Shown here: piece after piece, positions 16,791-25,132 of the stretch | Position numbering within the stretch: the first letter of the stretch is position 1 | How the letters are laid out: every line of letters starts with the position of its first letter | Assembly: GCF_963677125.1 (NCBI RefSeq) | Contig: NZ_OY781882.1 | Span: 4,672,501-4,736,500 of the forward strand | Length of the DNA: 64,000 nt | Reading direction: 5' to 3' | Origin: an uncultured Desulfobacter sp. | Lineage (GTDB): Bacteria > Desulfobacterota > Desulfobacteria > Desulfobacterales > Desulfobacteraceae | Notes under the pieces: generated by a model | The model's input: the letters and a program-made list of their open reading frames with translations, nothing else | Databases searched by the model: none | Told to the model about the DNA's origin: nothing | Made by a program: the position numbers and the translations under genes

Positions 16791-17235
16791 TGTTCACCTC
16801 CCTGGCCGTTTTTAAGGATGCAATTTCATCCAGACCTTTCTGCTCTTCCCGGAGCATTGCATGGGTATATTCCCGCTCCTGTTTTTCCCGCAGACGCTCC
16901 AGTGATTTTTTGTCAATGGTTTTTTGTTTAAGAATATCCCGTTTGTCAGCCAGAATTTTTTCAAGCTCTGTTTTTTTCTTACGTTCAAGAATGATTGTCT
17001 GGTCTATGCTGGTGATAAACTGTCTGTACCGGTTGAACTGGCCTGCCCCAATCCCCTGTTCCACCAGGGCATCAAGCTGGTCTGTCGCCAAAATTCTCTC
17101 TTTTTGCAATTGGGTAATACGCTGTTCACAGGCCAGGACATCTGCAACAGCCTTGGCCATTTCCTGCTTGGCGACCTGCTCAAGGTGGCGTTTGTACTTT
17201 AAAAGGCTTTGCAGTCTGAACTGGAATCTTTTCAT
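16777..17235 (-). CDS. fliJ: Flagellar export protein FliJ
   Basis: The 152-residue product is an almost continuous coiled coil starting KRFQFRLQSLLKYKRHLEQ, the FliJ signature. FliJ is the central stalk of the flagellar export ATPase and binds FliI and FlhA in the cytoplasm. Length is normal. It starts three bases after the fliI stop and overlaps motE, so it belongs to the same operon. Confidence 0.9.
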   Translation of the reverse strand: MKRFQFRLQSLLKYKRHLEQVAKQEMAKAVADVLACEQRITQLQKERILATDQLDALVEQGIGAGQFNRYRQFITSIDQTIILERKKKTELEKILADKRDILKQKTIDKKSLERLREKQEREYTHAMLREEQKGLDEIASLKTAREVNNEHT

Positions 17236-17238
17236 GGA

Positions 17239-18603
17239 TTAGGCCCGGTTCTTTTTGGATTCAGTCGGCGCGCCCTTGATTCCCAGCGCTCTTTTCAGGC
17301 CGGTGATGCTGGCCTGCATATCCATTTTTTGGGCAATTTGCTGGCGCAGCAGCTGGTTGATGCCGGGCATCAGCTTTCTGGCCTGGTCCACATCAGGATC
17401 TGACCCGTCCACATACGCACCGATGGTGATCATGTCCTCGGCATTTCGATATGACGCCATGATATTGACGGCCTTGTCCCGCATGGCCATGTGATCGGGG
17501 TTACTGACATCCCGCATGACCCTGGAAACACTGGCCATGACATCAATGGCCGGGTAGTGTCCGCGATTGGCAAGATCCCTGGACAGGACTATATGTCCGT
17601 CCGTTATAGATCGAACCGTATCGCCCACCGGATCATTCATGTCGTCACCTTCCACCAGAACCGTGTAGATGCCGGTGATTGACCCGCCGCTTTCAAGGAC
17701 GCCGGGCCGCTCTAAAAGAATGGGAATCTGCACAAAAAATGAGGGGGTATATCCCCTGGTGGTCGGTGGTTCACCGGCCGCCAATCCCACATCCCGGGAA
17801 GACATGGCAAACCGGGTAATGGAATCCAGCATGAGCAGCACATCTTTACCCTGGTCCCTGAAGTATTCGGCAATGGTAGTGGCCAGATACGCTCCCCGCA
17901 TACGGGTCAACGGCGGGGAATCCGATGTGGCCGCCACAAGGACTGCCCGCTTGAGCCCCTCTTCGCCCAGGGTCTCCTCTACAAAATCTTTGACCTCACG
18001 TCCCCGTTCCCCAATGAGCCCGATCACCACCACATCCGCATTGGTGTGTTTGGTCATCATGCCCATGAGCACACTTTTGCCCACCCCTGAACCGGCCATG
18101 ATAGCCACACGCTGCCCCCGGCCCAGGGTAATCATGGAATTTATGGCCGCGATGCCCACATCCAGTGGCTCTTTGATCATCTTACGTTCCAGGGGCCCCA
18201 AAGGCTTTCCATAGAGATAATAGGCGGTTGATCCTGAAATGGGCCCCTTCTTGTCAATGGGGTTGCCCATGCCGTCCATGACCCGCCCAAGCATGTCATC
18301 ACCCACCGGCACCATGGGGGAAGATGCCACCGGCACAATCCGGCTTCCCATGCTGATGCCCCGGATATCTCCAAAGGGCATGAACAAGGCTTTTTCCTGC
18401 CGAAAACCTACCACTTCGGCCATCACTGCCATGCCATGGTCATTGATAATGCGGCACACACCTCCCACGCCAAGGCCTAAACTGTCCCCTTCGGCAATCA
18501 GGCCGATCACCTGGGAAACCCGGCCTTCGGGTGTCACGGTCCTGACCTTTTTCACCGCATCGGCATAAACGCTGAAATTTATTTTTTCAAAAAGATCGTT
18601 CAT
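17239..18603 (-). CDS. fliI: Flagellum-specific ATP synthase FliI
   Basis: The 454-residue product is the ATPase of the flagellar type III export apparatus. The Walker A motif GSGVGKSVLMG is near residue 166, the GERGREVKDF motif near 195, Walker B DVLLMLDSITR near 250, and the type III specific DPVGDTVRSITDGH near 325. It forms a hexamer with FliH and FliJ at the cytoplasmic face. Gene order fliH-fliI-fliJ is standard. Confidence 0.96.
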   Translation of the reverse strand: MNDLFEKINFSVYADAVKKVRTVTPEGRVSQVIGLIAEGDSLGLGVGGVCRIINDHGMAVMAEVVGFRQEKALFMPFGDIRGISMGSRIVPVASSPMVPVGDDMLGRVMDGMGNPIDKKGPISGSTAYYLYGKPLGPLERKMIKEPLDVGIAAINSMITLGRGQRVAIMAGSGVGKSVLMGMMTKHTNADVVVIGLIGERGREVKDFVEETLGEEGLKRAVLVAATSDSPPLTRMRGAYLATTIAEYFRDQGKDVLLMLDSITRFAMSSRDVGLAAGEPPTTRGYTPSFFVQIPILLERPGVLESGGSITGIYTVLVEGDDMNDPVGDTVRSITDGHIVLSRDLANRGHYPAIDVMASVSRVMRDVSNPDHMAMRDKAVNIMASYRNAEDMITIGAYVDGSDPDVDQARKLMPGINQLLRQQIAQKMDMQASITGLKRALGIKGAPTESKKNRA

Positions 18604-18614
18604 GATAACCCCAA

Positions 18615-19622
18615 CTAAGCCTTTGCCTGGACAATGGCGTCGTAAACTGCCTTCAGTTTGGATTCCGGATCAGTGGCAATGGTGGCACCGGCACTTTCAA
18701 TGCGGCACCCTCCTTTGGGAATCATGGCATCCGTATTCACCGTAATCTGGGTTAAGGAGCGCACAGATTCAAAAAAGGTTTCTTTAATCATCTCCACATA
18801 TTCATAGTCTTCGGCAGCCACACTCAGGGTAATTTGCTCCGGGGAGGCAAGCTGGGACAACGCGTCCATGATTGTATGCTTGATCACGGTATCATCCGAG
18901 TCCAGTTTGGCCAGCACCACTTTTTCGGCAATTTGACAGACCAGTTCTACCAACTGGGTTTCGTATTTTGCCAGCATGTTTTCCAGCATCTTGTCTGCGG
19001 TGCTCAATGCTTGTCTAAAAGGATCAAGCACCTGCGACATTTCCTGGATAATTTCCTGTTTCCCGGCATCCAGCCCTTCTGCCATCCCCTTTTCCAACCC
19101 TTCAGCCTCGCCTTTGGCAAATCCGTCGGCCTCTCCCTGCTCGAATCCCTCCTGCCTGCCTTGTTCCAATCCTGCTTCATAGCCCTTGGCATGGCCGTCA
19201 GCCTCTCCTTTTTCAAGGCCTTGGGCCATACCCTGTTCATACCCTGCGGCAAAACCCTGTTCTTCCGGTGTGGGACCTTCTTCCGGCTCATCTGCACCTT
19301 CAGTTTCTTCCAAGGGTTCTGCGACATCCTTTTGGTCTGACGAATCTTCCACATCCGCACCCTCAATTAAGGGTTCGAACAGCTCCTCTTTAAGCTTTTT
19401 GGTCACTTTATAAACAGCTTCAAATCCGCCTTCCTCCCTTTGGACTTCCAAAGGGTCAAATAAAAGCTTGAACCGCTCAAAATCTGGCTCGGTGTTCGGC
19501 TCCTTCAATGACACCTCTTCATCGAAATTGTCAAGAGCGCCTACATCAATGGCCTTGAATTCATCCTCTTGCGACAACAAAGATTCGGCTTTATGTTCAT
19601 CTTGATCAGACAAGGACATCAT
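18615..19622 (-). CDS. fliH: Flagellar assembly protein FliH, long glycine-repeat form
   Basis: The 335-residue product regulates FliI and docks it to the C ring. It is longer than common FliH (about 230-260 residues) because of an acidic N-terminus and a long run of glycine every fourth residue (about 123-187: GYEQGMAQGLEKG, GFEQGEADGFAKG). Such GxxxG repeats are a known FliH trait and form a helical dimer. The C-terminal domain with LVELVCQIAEKVVLAKL is typical. It overlaps fliG by 17 bases. The repeat is encoded by variable codons, so it is unlikely to be a recent slippage product. Confidence 0.9.
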   Translation of the reverse strand: MMSLSDQDEHKAESLLSQEDEFKAIDVGALDNFDEEVSLKEPNTEPDFERFKLLFDPLEVQREEGGFEAVYKVTKKLKEELFEPLIEGADVEDSSDQKDVAEPLEETEGADEPEEGPTPEEQGFAAGYEQGMAQGLEKGEADGHAKGYEAGLEQGRQEGFEQGEADGFAKGEAEGLEKGMAEGLDAGKQEIIQEMSQVLDPFRQALSTADKMLENMLAKYETQLVELVCQIAEKVVLAKLDSDDTVIKHTIMDALSQLASPEQITLSVAAEDYEYVEMIKETFFESVRSLTQITVNTDAMIPKGGCRIESAGATIATDPESKLKAVYDAIVQAKA

Positions 19623-20619
19623 CCTTTCCTTTACCTAAGGTTATGGTACCGTCGGCCTCAAGTTCTTTGGCTGCCCGGACGACTGCCTGCTGGGCTTCTT
19701 CAACCTCTGCCAGGCGAACAGGACCCATGGCATCCAGATCGTCTTTGAGCATTTCACCGGCCCGCTGGGACAGGTTGGCAAATATCTTGGACTTCATATC
19801 TTCGGTGGCGGTCTTCAAGGCGTAGGTGAGCTGCTGGCCTTCAACCTTCTTGAGGATTTCCCTCATGGCCGTATCATCCACATTGGTCAAATCCTCAAAT
19901 ACAAACATGAGTTTGCGTATTTCATTGGCCATTTCCGCATCATCTTCCTCAACATATTCCATAACCGCGTCTTCGGTGGATTTGTCCACACCATTGATAA
20001 TATCCACCAAAACTTCCAGACCGCCGGCCTTGCCGCCCGGGCCCACCGCACCGCTGAGCTCATATTTCAACGCTTTATCTACGTCCCTGACAACGTCTTC
20101 GGAAATTTGGCCGAGCCGGGCGATTCTCATGGAGATATCGCCCTTGAGTTCATCCGGCAGATTCATCAGAATTTCCGCGGAAATTTCTGAAGGCATATGG
20201 GCCAGGATCATGGCGATGGTCTGGGGGTGTTCTCCTTCAATATATGAGGATAACGTGCCTGGATTTACATTGCGGCTCCATATAAACGGTTTGGCCTGTT
20301 TCTTTTTTTCCAGATCGTCCAGAATGGCTTTGGCTTCTTTGTCCTTGAGTGTCTTGGTCACCACATTCTTTATAAAGGAGTCCCCTTCAACAATCATCTT
20401 GGACTCCCCTTCAAATTTGACATTGAAATCAGCGCACACAACCTTGAGCAGTTCAGGGGTAATCTGCTCAACCTTGGACATCTCAAATGCGATTTCTCCT
20501 ATTTCCTGCTCTTTCATTTTTGAAAAGACCTGGGTTGTATATTCTTCTCCCATATACATGAGAAATATTGCCGCTTTTTGACAACCATTCAGGTTTGCCG
20601 GATCAATTTCTTGTGGCAT
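19606..20619 (-). CDS. fliG: Flagellar motor switch protein FliG
   Basis: The 337-residue product forms part of the rotor C ring and contacts the stators. The middle domain carries the conserved EHPQTIAMILAHMP segment near 130 and the C-terminal domain has the charged torque helix ending with GPVRLAEVEEAQQ. Length is typical. It lies between fliF (4 bases upstream) and fliH in the normal order. Confidence 0.95.
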   Translation of the reverse strand: MPQEIDPANLNGCQKAAIFLMYMGEEYTTQVFSKMKEQEIGEIAFEMSKVEQITPELLKVVCADFNVKFEGESKMIVEGDSFIKNVVTKTLKDKEAKAILDDLEKKKQAKPFIWSRNVNPGTLSSYIEGEHPQTIAMILAHMPSEISAEILMNLPDELKGDISMRIARLGQISEDVVRDVDKALKYELSGAVGPGGKAGGLEVLVDIINGVDKSTEDAVMEYVEEDDAEMANEIRKLMFVFEDLTNVDDTAMREILKKVEGQQLTYALKTATEDMKSKIFANLSQRAGEMLKDDLDAMGPVRLAEVEEAQQAVVRAAKELEADGTITLGKGKDDVLV

Positions 20620-20623
20620 GGAA

Positions 20624-22339
20624 TTATTCCTCCTCTTCTTCCTCTAGGTCACTAAGCCATCCTTTGATGATATTCACGGTCCTATACAGGTCTCTTTCCG
20701 CATAATACCTGGCCTTGTCCTGGTCACTCATATTTGCCAGGTACGCGTTTCGCTCAGCGCCGGTCATTCTCTGGATGAAATCTTCTTTCTGCTCTTGGCT
20801 CATCATTTCAAAAAATTCGCGCTGCTGATCGGCGTCCATATCAATAAAGGCGACTTCCTTATCCTTTGCCTCAAGCTGGGCAAGTTCCTCGGGTGAGGGT
20901 AATGCCTCTTGTTCCACAGTAACCTTGATGTCGCGAACCGTTTTGATGATCGGCCGAATGATAAACAGGAACAATACAAAAACAAGCAGTAGATTGGCAA
21001 TGAGGCGTCCGTATTCCTTTTGGACCATACGCCAACCTGTAAGTTTTTCCTGGGTGCCCTGCATGTCGTCAATGGAAGCAAAGGGAAAGCACTCCATGGA
21101 AACCTGATCGTTGCGCTCTTCGTTGTACCCCATGGCCCTGGTTACAATACTTTGGAACTGCTGCATCTCTTCGGCGGACCTGGGCATATACACCCGTTTG
21201 GTCTCGCCGTTATCATCTGTCTGGAATTCATATTTACCGTCAATCACAGCTGCAACCGAAAGCCTTGTGAGTTCCGCCATGGGTTTCTGGGTTTCCCTGA
21301 CCCGCCGGCTGATTTCGTAATTGACCGTATCATCGCTTTTGTTGACCCGCTCCCGGGTTTTGTTCGCGGCTTGGTTTTCCTCTGTAATGGGGTTTACCGA
21401 TGACGGGATACCCATCTCTTCATCAAGCTGAACGATCTTTTCCGCTCTGTTTTTTCGGCTGCGTATGAACTCTCCGCCCCGCTCAAACGGATCATAAATT
21501 TCTTCATTCATGTTGTTTTTGGAAAAATCCATTTCCGAGGTCACCCGGACAATGGCTTTGTCCGCACCCACGATGCGTTCGAGCATGGTTTGTATTCTGC
21601 GTGTCAGGTTCTCTTCAAACCGTACCTTATATTGATACTGGGCATCGGCCAGATTTTCCGCATCAATGCGGGCCTGTTCTTCTTCGGATTTTCCTTCAAA
21701 TAGAATCCGGCCGGCAGTATCCACAATGGTGACCAGTTTCGGGGTCAGATCCTGGACCGAAGAAGCCACCAGATGTGCGATAGCCGCCACTTCTTCTTTT
21801 TCAAGATCAGCAATCAGCTCCAGCAAAATGGATGCTGAAGGCTGTTTGGTTTCTTCCACAAAAACCGATTCCTTGGGCAGCACAATCATGACCTTGGCAT
21901 CCTTAACCGCCTCGAATGCCGCAATGGTACGTGCCAGTTCTCCCTGAAGCGCCCGTTTTTTATTGATTTTCTGGACGAACTCGGTGGTGCCGAACTCGTT
22001 TTTATCAAAAATTTCGTATCCAACCCCGCTGCCTTTGGGAATGCCTTCCTTGGCCATGGTCAACCGGACATCATACACCGTGGGCTCCGGAACCATAATG
22101 GTGGTCCCGTCACCGGTCAGGCGATAGGGTGTCTTGGAAGATTTTAACATTTCCACGACAGCGGCGGCATCTTCCTGGCTTAACCCTGAATATGCAACTT
22201 TATAAGGGGTTTGATTGGCCCATACAAACATGGTGATAAACCCTGCCACCACCACCAGGACCAGTCCGCCTAAGAGAACTTTTCGGGCCATGCTCATCTC
22301 TTTGACCATGGTAATGATTTTTTCAGCTACTGGATTCAT
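20624..22339 (-). CDS. fliF: Flagellar MS-ring protein FliF
   Basis: The 571-residue product builds the MS ring, the first assembled part of the basal body. Transmembrane helices lie at about 22-40 and 447-467. The N-terminal ring-building motif region includes YSGLSQEDAAAVVEMLKSS, and the acidic C-terminus (LSDLEEEEEE) is where FliG binds. The length is normal. Confidence 0.95.
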   Translation of the reverse strand: MNPVAEKIITMVKEMSMARKVLLGGLVLVVVAGFITMFVWANQTPYKVAYSGLSQEDAAAVVEMLKSSKTPYRLTGDGTTIMVPEPTVYDVRLTMAKEGIPKGSGVGYEIFDKNEFGTTEFVQKINKKRALQGELARTIAAFEAVKDAKVMIVLPKESVFVEETKQPSASILLELIADLEKEEVAAIAHLVASSVQDLTPKLVTIVDTAGRILFEGKSEEEQARIDAENLADAQYQYKVRFEENLTRRIQTMLERIVGADKAIVRVTSEMDFSKNNMNEEIYDPFERGGEFIRSRKNRAEKIVQLDEEMGIPSSVNPITEENQAANKTRERVNKSDDTVNYEISRRVRETQKPMAELTRLSVAAVIDGKYEFQTDDNGETKRVYMPRSAEEMQQFQSIVTRAMGYNEERNDQVSMECFPFASIDDMQGTQEKLTGWRMVQKEYGRLIANLLLVFVLFLFIIRPIIKTVRDIKVTVEQEALPSPEELAQLEAKDKEVAFIDMDADQQREFFEMMSQEQKEDFIQRMTGAERNAYLANMSDQDKARYYAERDLYRTVNIIKGWLSDLEEEEEE

Positions 22340-22366
22340 TTAAGCCTCTCCTGCCTTTGCAAGGGG

Positions 22367-22663
22367 TTATACCTGCATACGCATGATTTCTTCATAGGCA
22401 CTCATGGCCTTGTTCCGAACTTGTGCCAGCACTTTCAGGGAGGTGGAGGCTTTGCCTAATGCCATCATGCCTTCATGGATGCCGAGCCTGCCTTCAATGA
22501 CGGCCTCAACAGAATCATCTGCCACATGCTGATTATTATTCACTTCCAGGACGGCTGATTCCAGACGTTCCATAAATTCTGGGCTTCGTTTGGCAGCCCG
22601 GTTCGCCACCGATTCCCTGTACAAGGAGAGTTTGCCGGGAACTTGTGTGTTTATTTCATCCAT
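22367..22663 (-). CDS. fliE: Flagellar hook-basal body protein FliE
   Basis: The 98-residue product links the MS ring to the rod. The conserved C-terminal region ASTSLKVLAQVRNKAMSAYE ending EIMRMQV is diagnostic of FliE. It lies between flgC and fliF as in many bacteria. Confidence 0.93.
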   Translation of the reverse strand: MDEINTQVPGKLSLYRESVANRAAKRSPEFMERLESAVLEVNNNQHVADDSVEAVIEGRLGIHEGMMALGKASTSLKVLAQVRNKAMSAYEEIMRMQV

Positions 22664-22686
22664 TGGTTCACTCCTTTACCCTAAAA

Positions 22687-23184
22687 TTATTTTCCAATCT
22701 CAAGGGCTTTGCTGATCATATTTTTTGTGGTGGAGAGCGCTGTAACACTTGCCTCATAACTGCGACGGGCCACCATCATGTCCGAGATTTCGGTTAAATG
22801 ATCCACGTTGGGCATTTTTACGTACCCTGTATCCGGATCTGCATCGGGGTGAGCCGGATTGTACACCAGATGAAAATCTTCCTGGGATCTGACAATCTGA
22901 TCTACTTTGACACCGGTGCCGTTATCCGGCTTTTTTTCATCCTCAAACTCGATGGCGGATAATTCAATGTTGCCGGACTGCTCTTTTCGAATTTTTTTCT
23001 GCACCACAGTTTCAAAAGAGTCGATATCGTCACCTTTGAAAACCACCATTTTTCTGCGATAAGGTCCGCCGTCTTCGCTTCTGGTGGTATCCACGTTAGC
23101 CAGGTTTTCAGCAATAACGTTGAGTTTCATACGATGGGCAGCCAGGGCCGTTCCGCTGATTTTGGATGCATTCATTAAATCCAT
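22687..23184 (-). CDS. flgC: Flagellar proximal rod protein FlgC
   Basis: The 165-residue product is a periplasmic rod subunit. The N-terminal rod signature GTALAAHRMKLNVIAENLAN and C-terminal SYEASVTALSTTKNMISKAL match the family. A somewhat long linker (about 60-95) with polar residues separates the halves. It starts three bases after flgB ends. Confidence 0.95.
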   Translation of the reverse strand: MDLMNASKISGTALAAHRMKLNVIAENLANVDTTRSEDGGPYRRKMVVFKGDDIDSFETVVQKKIRKEQSGNIELSAIEFEDEKKPDNGTGVKVDQIVRSQEDFHLVYNPAHPDADPDTGYVKMPNVDHLTEISDMMVARRSYEASVTALSTTKNMISKALEIGK

Positions 23185-23187
23185 GGA

Positions 23188-23601
23188 TTATTTTCCTCCC
23201 TCATCAATGGCATAGTTGAGTATGGTCATTTTACGCAGCAGCATCTCGGCAGTGGATCTGAATTTTACATTGTTTTCCATCAGATTCATCATTTCCGTAT
23301 CAATGTTCACCGAATCCAGGTGATAGATGTCCACATTCTCGCTGTCCATACCGTCAATCCGCTCGGTTGTTCCGTCAATGTTTCCAGGCAGATGTTTCCC
23401 ATTGGTTTTGTCCAGGTAATCCGGTTCCGGTTCAGTCATGGCCCGTTTGAGCGCACTTTGAAAATCTATATCGCTGGGTGTATACCCGATGGTATCCATG
23501 TTGGCGATATTGCCTGCGATCAGGTTGTGCCGCCGGGTTGAGATGTCCATACTTTTTCCGATCATCTCATAGGTGTGCCCGAAAATTCTTGAATCGGCCA
23601 T
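23188..23601 (-). CDS. flgB: Flagellar proximal rod protein FlgB
   Basis: The 137-residue product is the first gene of the flagellar operon on the minus strand. It shows the rod-protein N-terminus TRRHNLIAGNIANMDTIGY and the C-terminal VNIDTEMMNLMENNVKFRST region. A sigma-54 type promoter about 105 bases upstream probably drives the whole flgB-to-motE operon. Confidence 0.95.
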   Translation of the reverse strand: MADSRIFGHTYEMIGKSMDISTRRHNLIAGNIANMDTIGYTPSDIDFQSALKRAMTEPEPDYLDKTNGKHLPGNIDGTTERIDGMDSENVDIYHLDSVNIDTEMMNLMENNVKFRSTAEMLLRKMTILNYAIDEGGK

Positions 23602-23704
23602 GTTAACCTCCGTATTTTAAATTGACGCTCCAGGTCTTTCACGGGTGATTTTTCTTTAGATATCCGGACAAGAACATTGGGATATCGACGTTATAAACGA
23701 AAAA

Positions 23705-23720
23705 TGCAAATTGTATGCCT
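23705..23720 (-). promoter_or_regulatory. Sigma-54 promoter for flgB operon
   Basis: The minus-strand site AGGCATACAATTTGCA has the GG-N10-GC spacing and TTGCA at -12; only the first base departs from TGGCAT. The predicted start near 23695 gives a leader of about 95 bases. Sigma-54 control of rod and ring genes is known in many polar-flagellated bacteria. Confidence 0.65.
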
Positions 23721-23743
23721 GAGATTGTGCGTTTCGGGGATAA

Positions 23744-25117
23744 TCAGAGCGGTTCTTTGTATTCGTTTAGTTTGTTGCGGAGGGTTCTGACACTGATCCC
23801 TAAAATTTTTGCCGCATGCGTCCGGTTTCCCTCGGTTTGATCCAATGTCCTGAAGATCATTTTTTGTTCCATATCCTTGAGTGATCCTGGGGAAAAGTCC
23901 TCATTTGCAGCGGATTCTAATCCTGTATCATCATCGGCGATGGCAATGTCCGTACCATCATCCATGAGCAGGTCAGCAGGGGTGATCATATCGTTGTCAG
24001 CAAGAATTACAGCACGATGGATCACATTTTCAAGTTCCCGGACATTGCCGGGAAAGTCGTGGGTTTGAAGTACGGAAAGCGCCTGGTCTGTCAATCCTTT
24101 GACAGACCTTGTGTCAATCCTGCAATATTTTTTTATAAAAAAATTGGATAAGGGCTGGATATCCCGACGCCGCTCCCGCAAAGGAGGAATAATTAACGGA
24201 ATGGTATTGAGACGGTAAAACAGATCTTCTCTAAACTCCTGGTTCGCTACGGCTGCCTTGGTATCCCGGTTGGTGGTGGCGATAACCCGGACATCTACAT
24301 CCACAGGCTGGGTTCCCCCCACCCGGTCTACGACCTTTTCCTGGAGTACTCTTAGAAGTTTTGATTGAAGGTGAAATTGCATCTCGGTAATTTCGTCAAG
24401 AAACAAAGTGCCTTTGTCTGCCAGTTCAAACTTGCCGGCTTTTTTTGCCAGTGCGCCGGTAAAGGCACCTTTTTCGTGGCCGAATAATTCGCTTTCCAGA
24501 AGGTTTTCCGGCAGAGCTGCGCAATTGATAGCGATAAACGGCTGATGCCGACGGGTACTTTTTTCGTGTAAAAACCTCGCAATCAGTTCCTTGCCCGTAC
24601 CGCTTTCCCCCTGAATGAGTACCGATGCAGACGAATCCGCTACCCGGGCGGCAAGTTTGAGCAGTTTCTCCATTCTGGGATCTTTGGTAATAATTTGAAC
24701 CGCTTTGTGCTTAACCGGTTTTTCCTTTTCTACAGGCGAGGGGGCAATGGATGTGGCCAAAGATTTTTTAACGCTGAGTTCAAGCTGTCTTGGATCAACC
24801 GGTTTGATCAGATAATCCATGGCACCGTTCTGGATCAGGCTGACGGCATAATCCATCACAGGATCTTGGGTCAGGATAATGGTTTTAGGTACCCTGGTGT
24901 CGGAATCCGCCGCTTGTTTTAGAAAATCCAATGCTGAGAAGCCTGGCGTACCATCATCAGCCACAACCACAGCAGGTTTTTGGGAAAGCAGGTGCGTGAG
25001 TGCATCCGAGCCTTCGGGCACAGCATCAACCAGAAAACCCATCCCTTCGAACAGGTCAGTATAGGTCATACGCTCTTTTGGGTTTTCAACTATGAGAAAT
25101 AATCGTTGTCCAGACAC
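23744..25117 (-). CDS. Sigma-54 response regulator, FlrC/FleR-like
   Basis: The 457-residue product has a receiver domain (about 1-120), an AAA+ domain with Walker A GESGTGKE (about 171-178) and the sigma-54 contacting GAFTGA loop, and a Fis-type helix-turn-helix (THAAKILGISVRTLRNKLNE) at the end. It should activate sigma-54 promoters. The phosphoacceptor fits D54 in VVVADDGTPG, but the usual acidic pair is IVENP, so one acid is lost and phosphorylation may be weak. It lies immediately before the flgB operon, so flagellar rod genes are its likely targets. It follows the TPR gene by 15 bases. Confidence 0.88.
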   Translation of the reverse strand: MSGQRLFLIVENPKERMTYTDLFEGMGFLVDAVPEGSDALTHLLSQKPAVVVADDGTPGFSALDFLKQAADSDTRVPKTIILTQDPVMDYAVSLIQNGAMDYLIKPVDPRQLELSVKKSLATSIAPSPVEKEKPVKHKAVQIITKDPRMEKLLKLAARVADSSASVLIQGESGTGKELIARFLHEKSTRRHQPFIAINCAALPENLLESELFGHEKGAFTGALAKKAGKFELADKGTLFLDEITEMQFHLQSKLLRVLQEKVVDRVGGTQPVDVDVRVIATTNRDTKAAVANQEFREDLFYRLNTIPLIIPPLRERRRDIQPLSNFFIKKYCRIDTRSVKGLTDQALSVLQTHDFPGNVRELENVIHRAVILADNDMITPADLLMDDGTDIAIADDDTGLESAANEDFSPGSLKDMEQKMIFRTLDQTEGNRTHAAKILGISVRTLRNKLNEYKEPL

Positions 25118-25132
25118 GTTGCCAAAGCATCC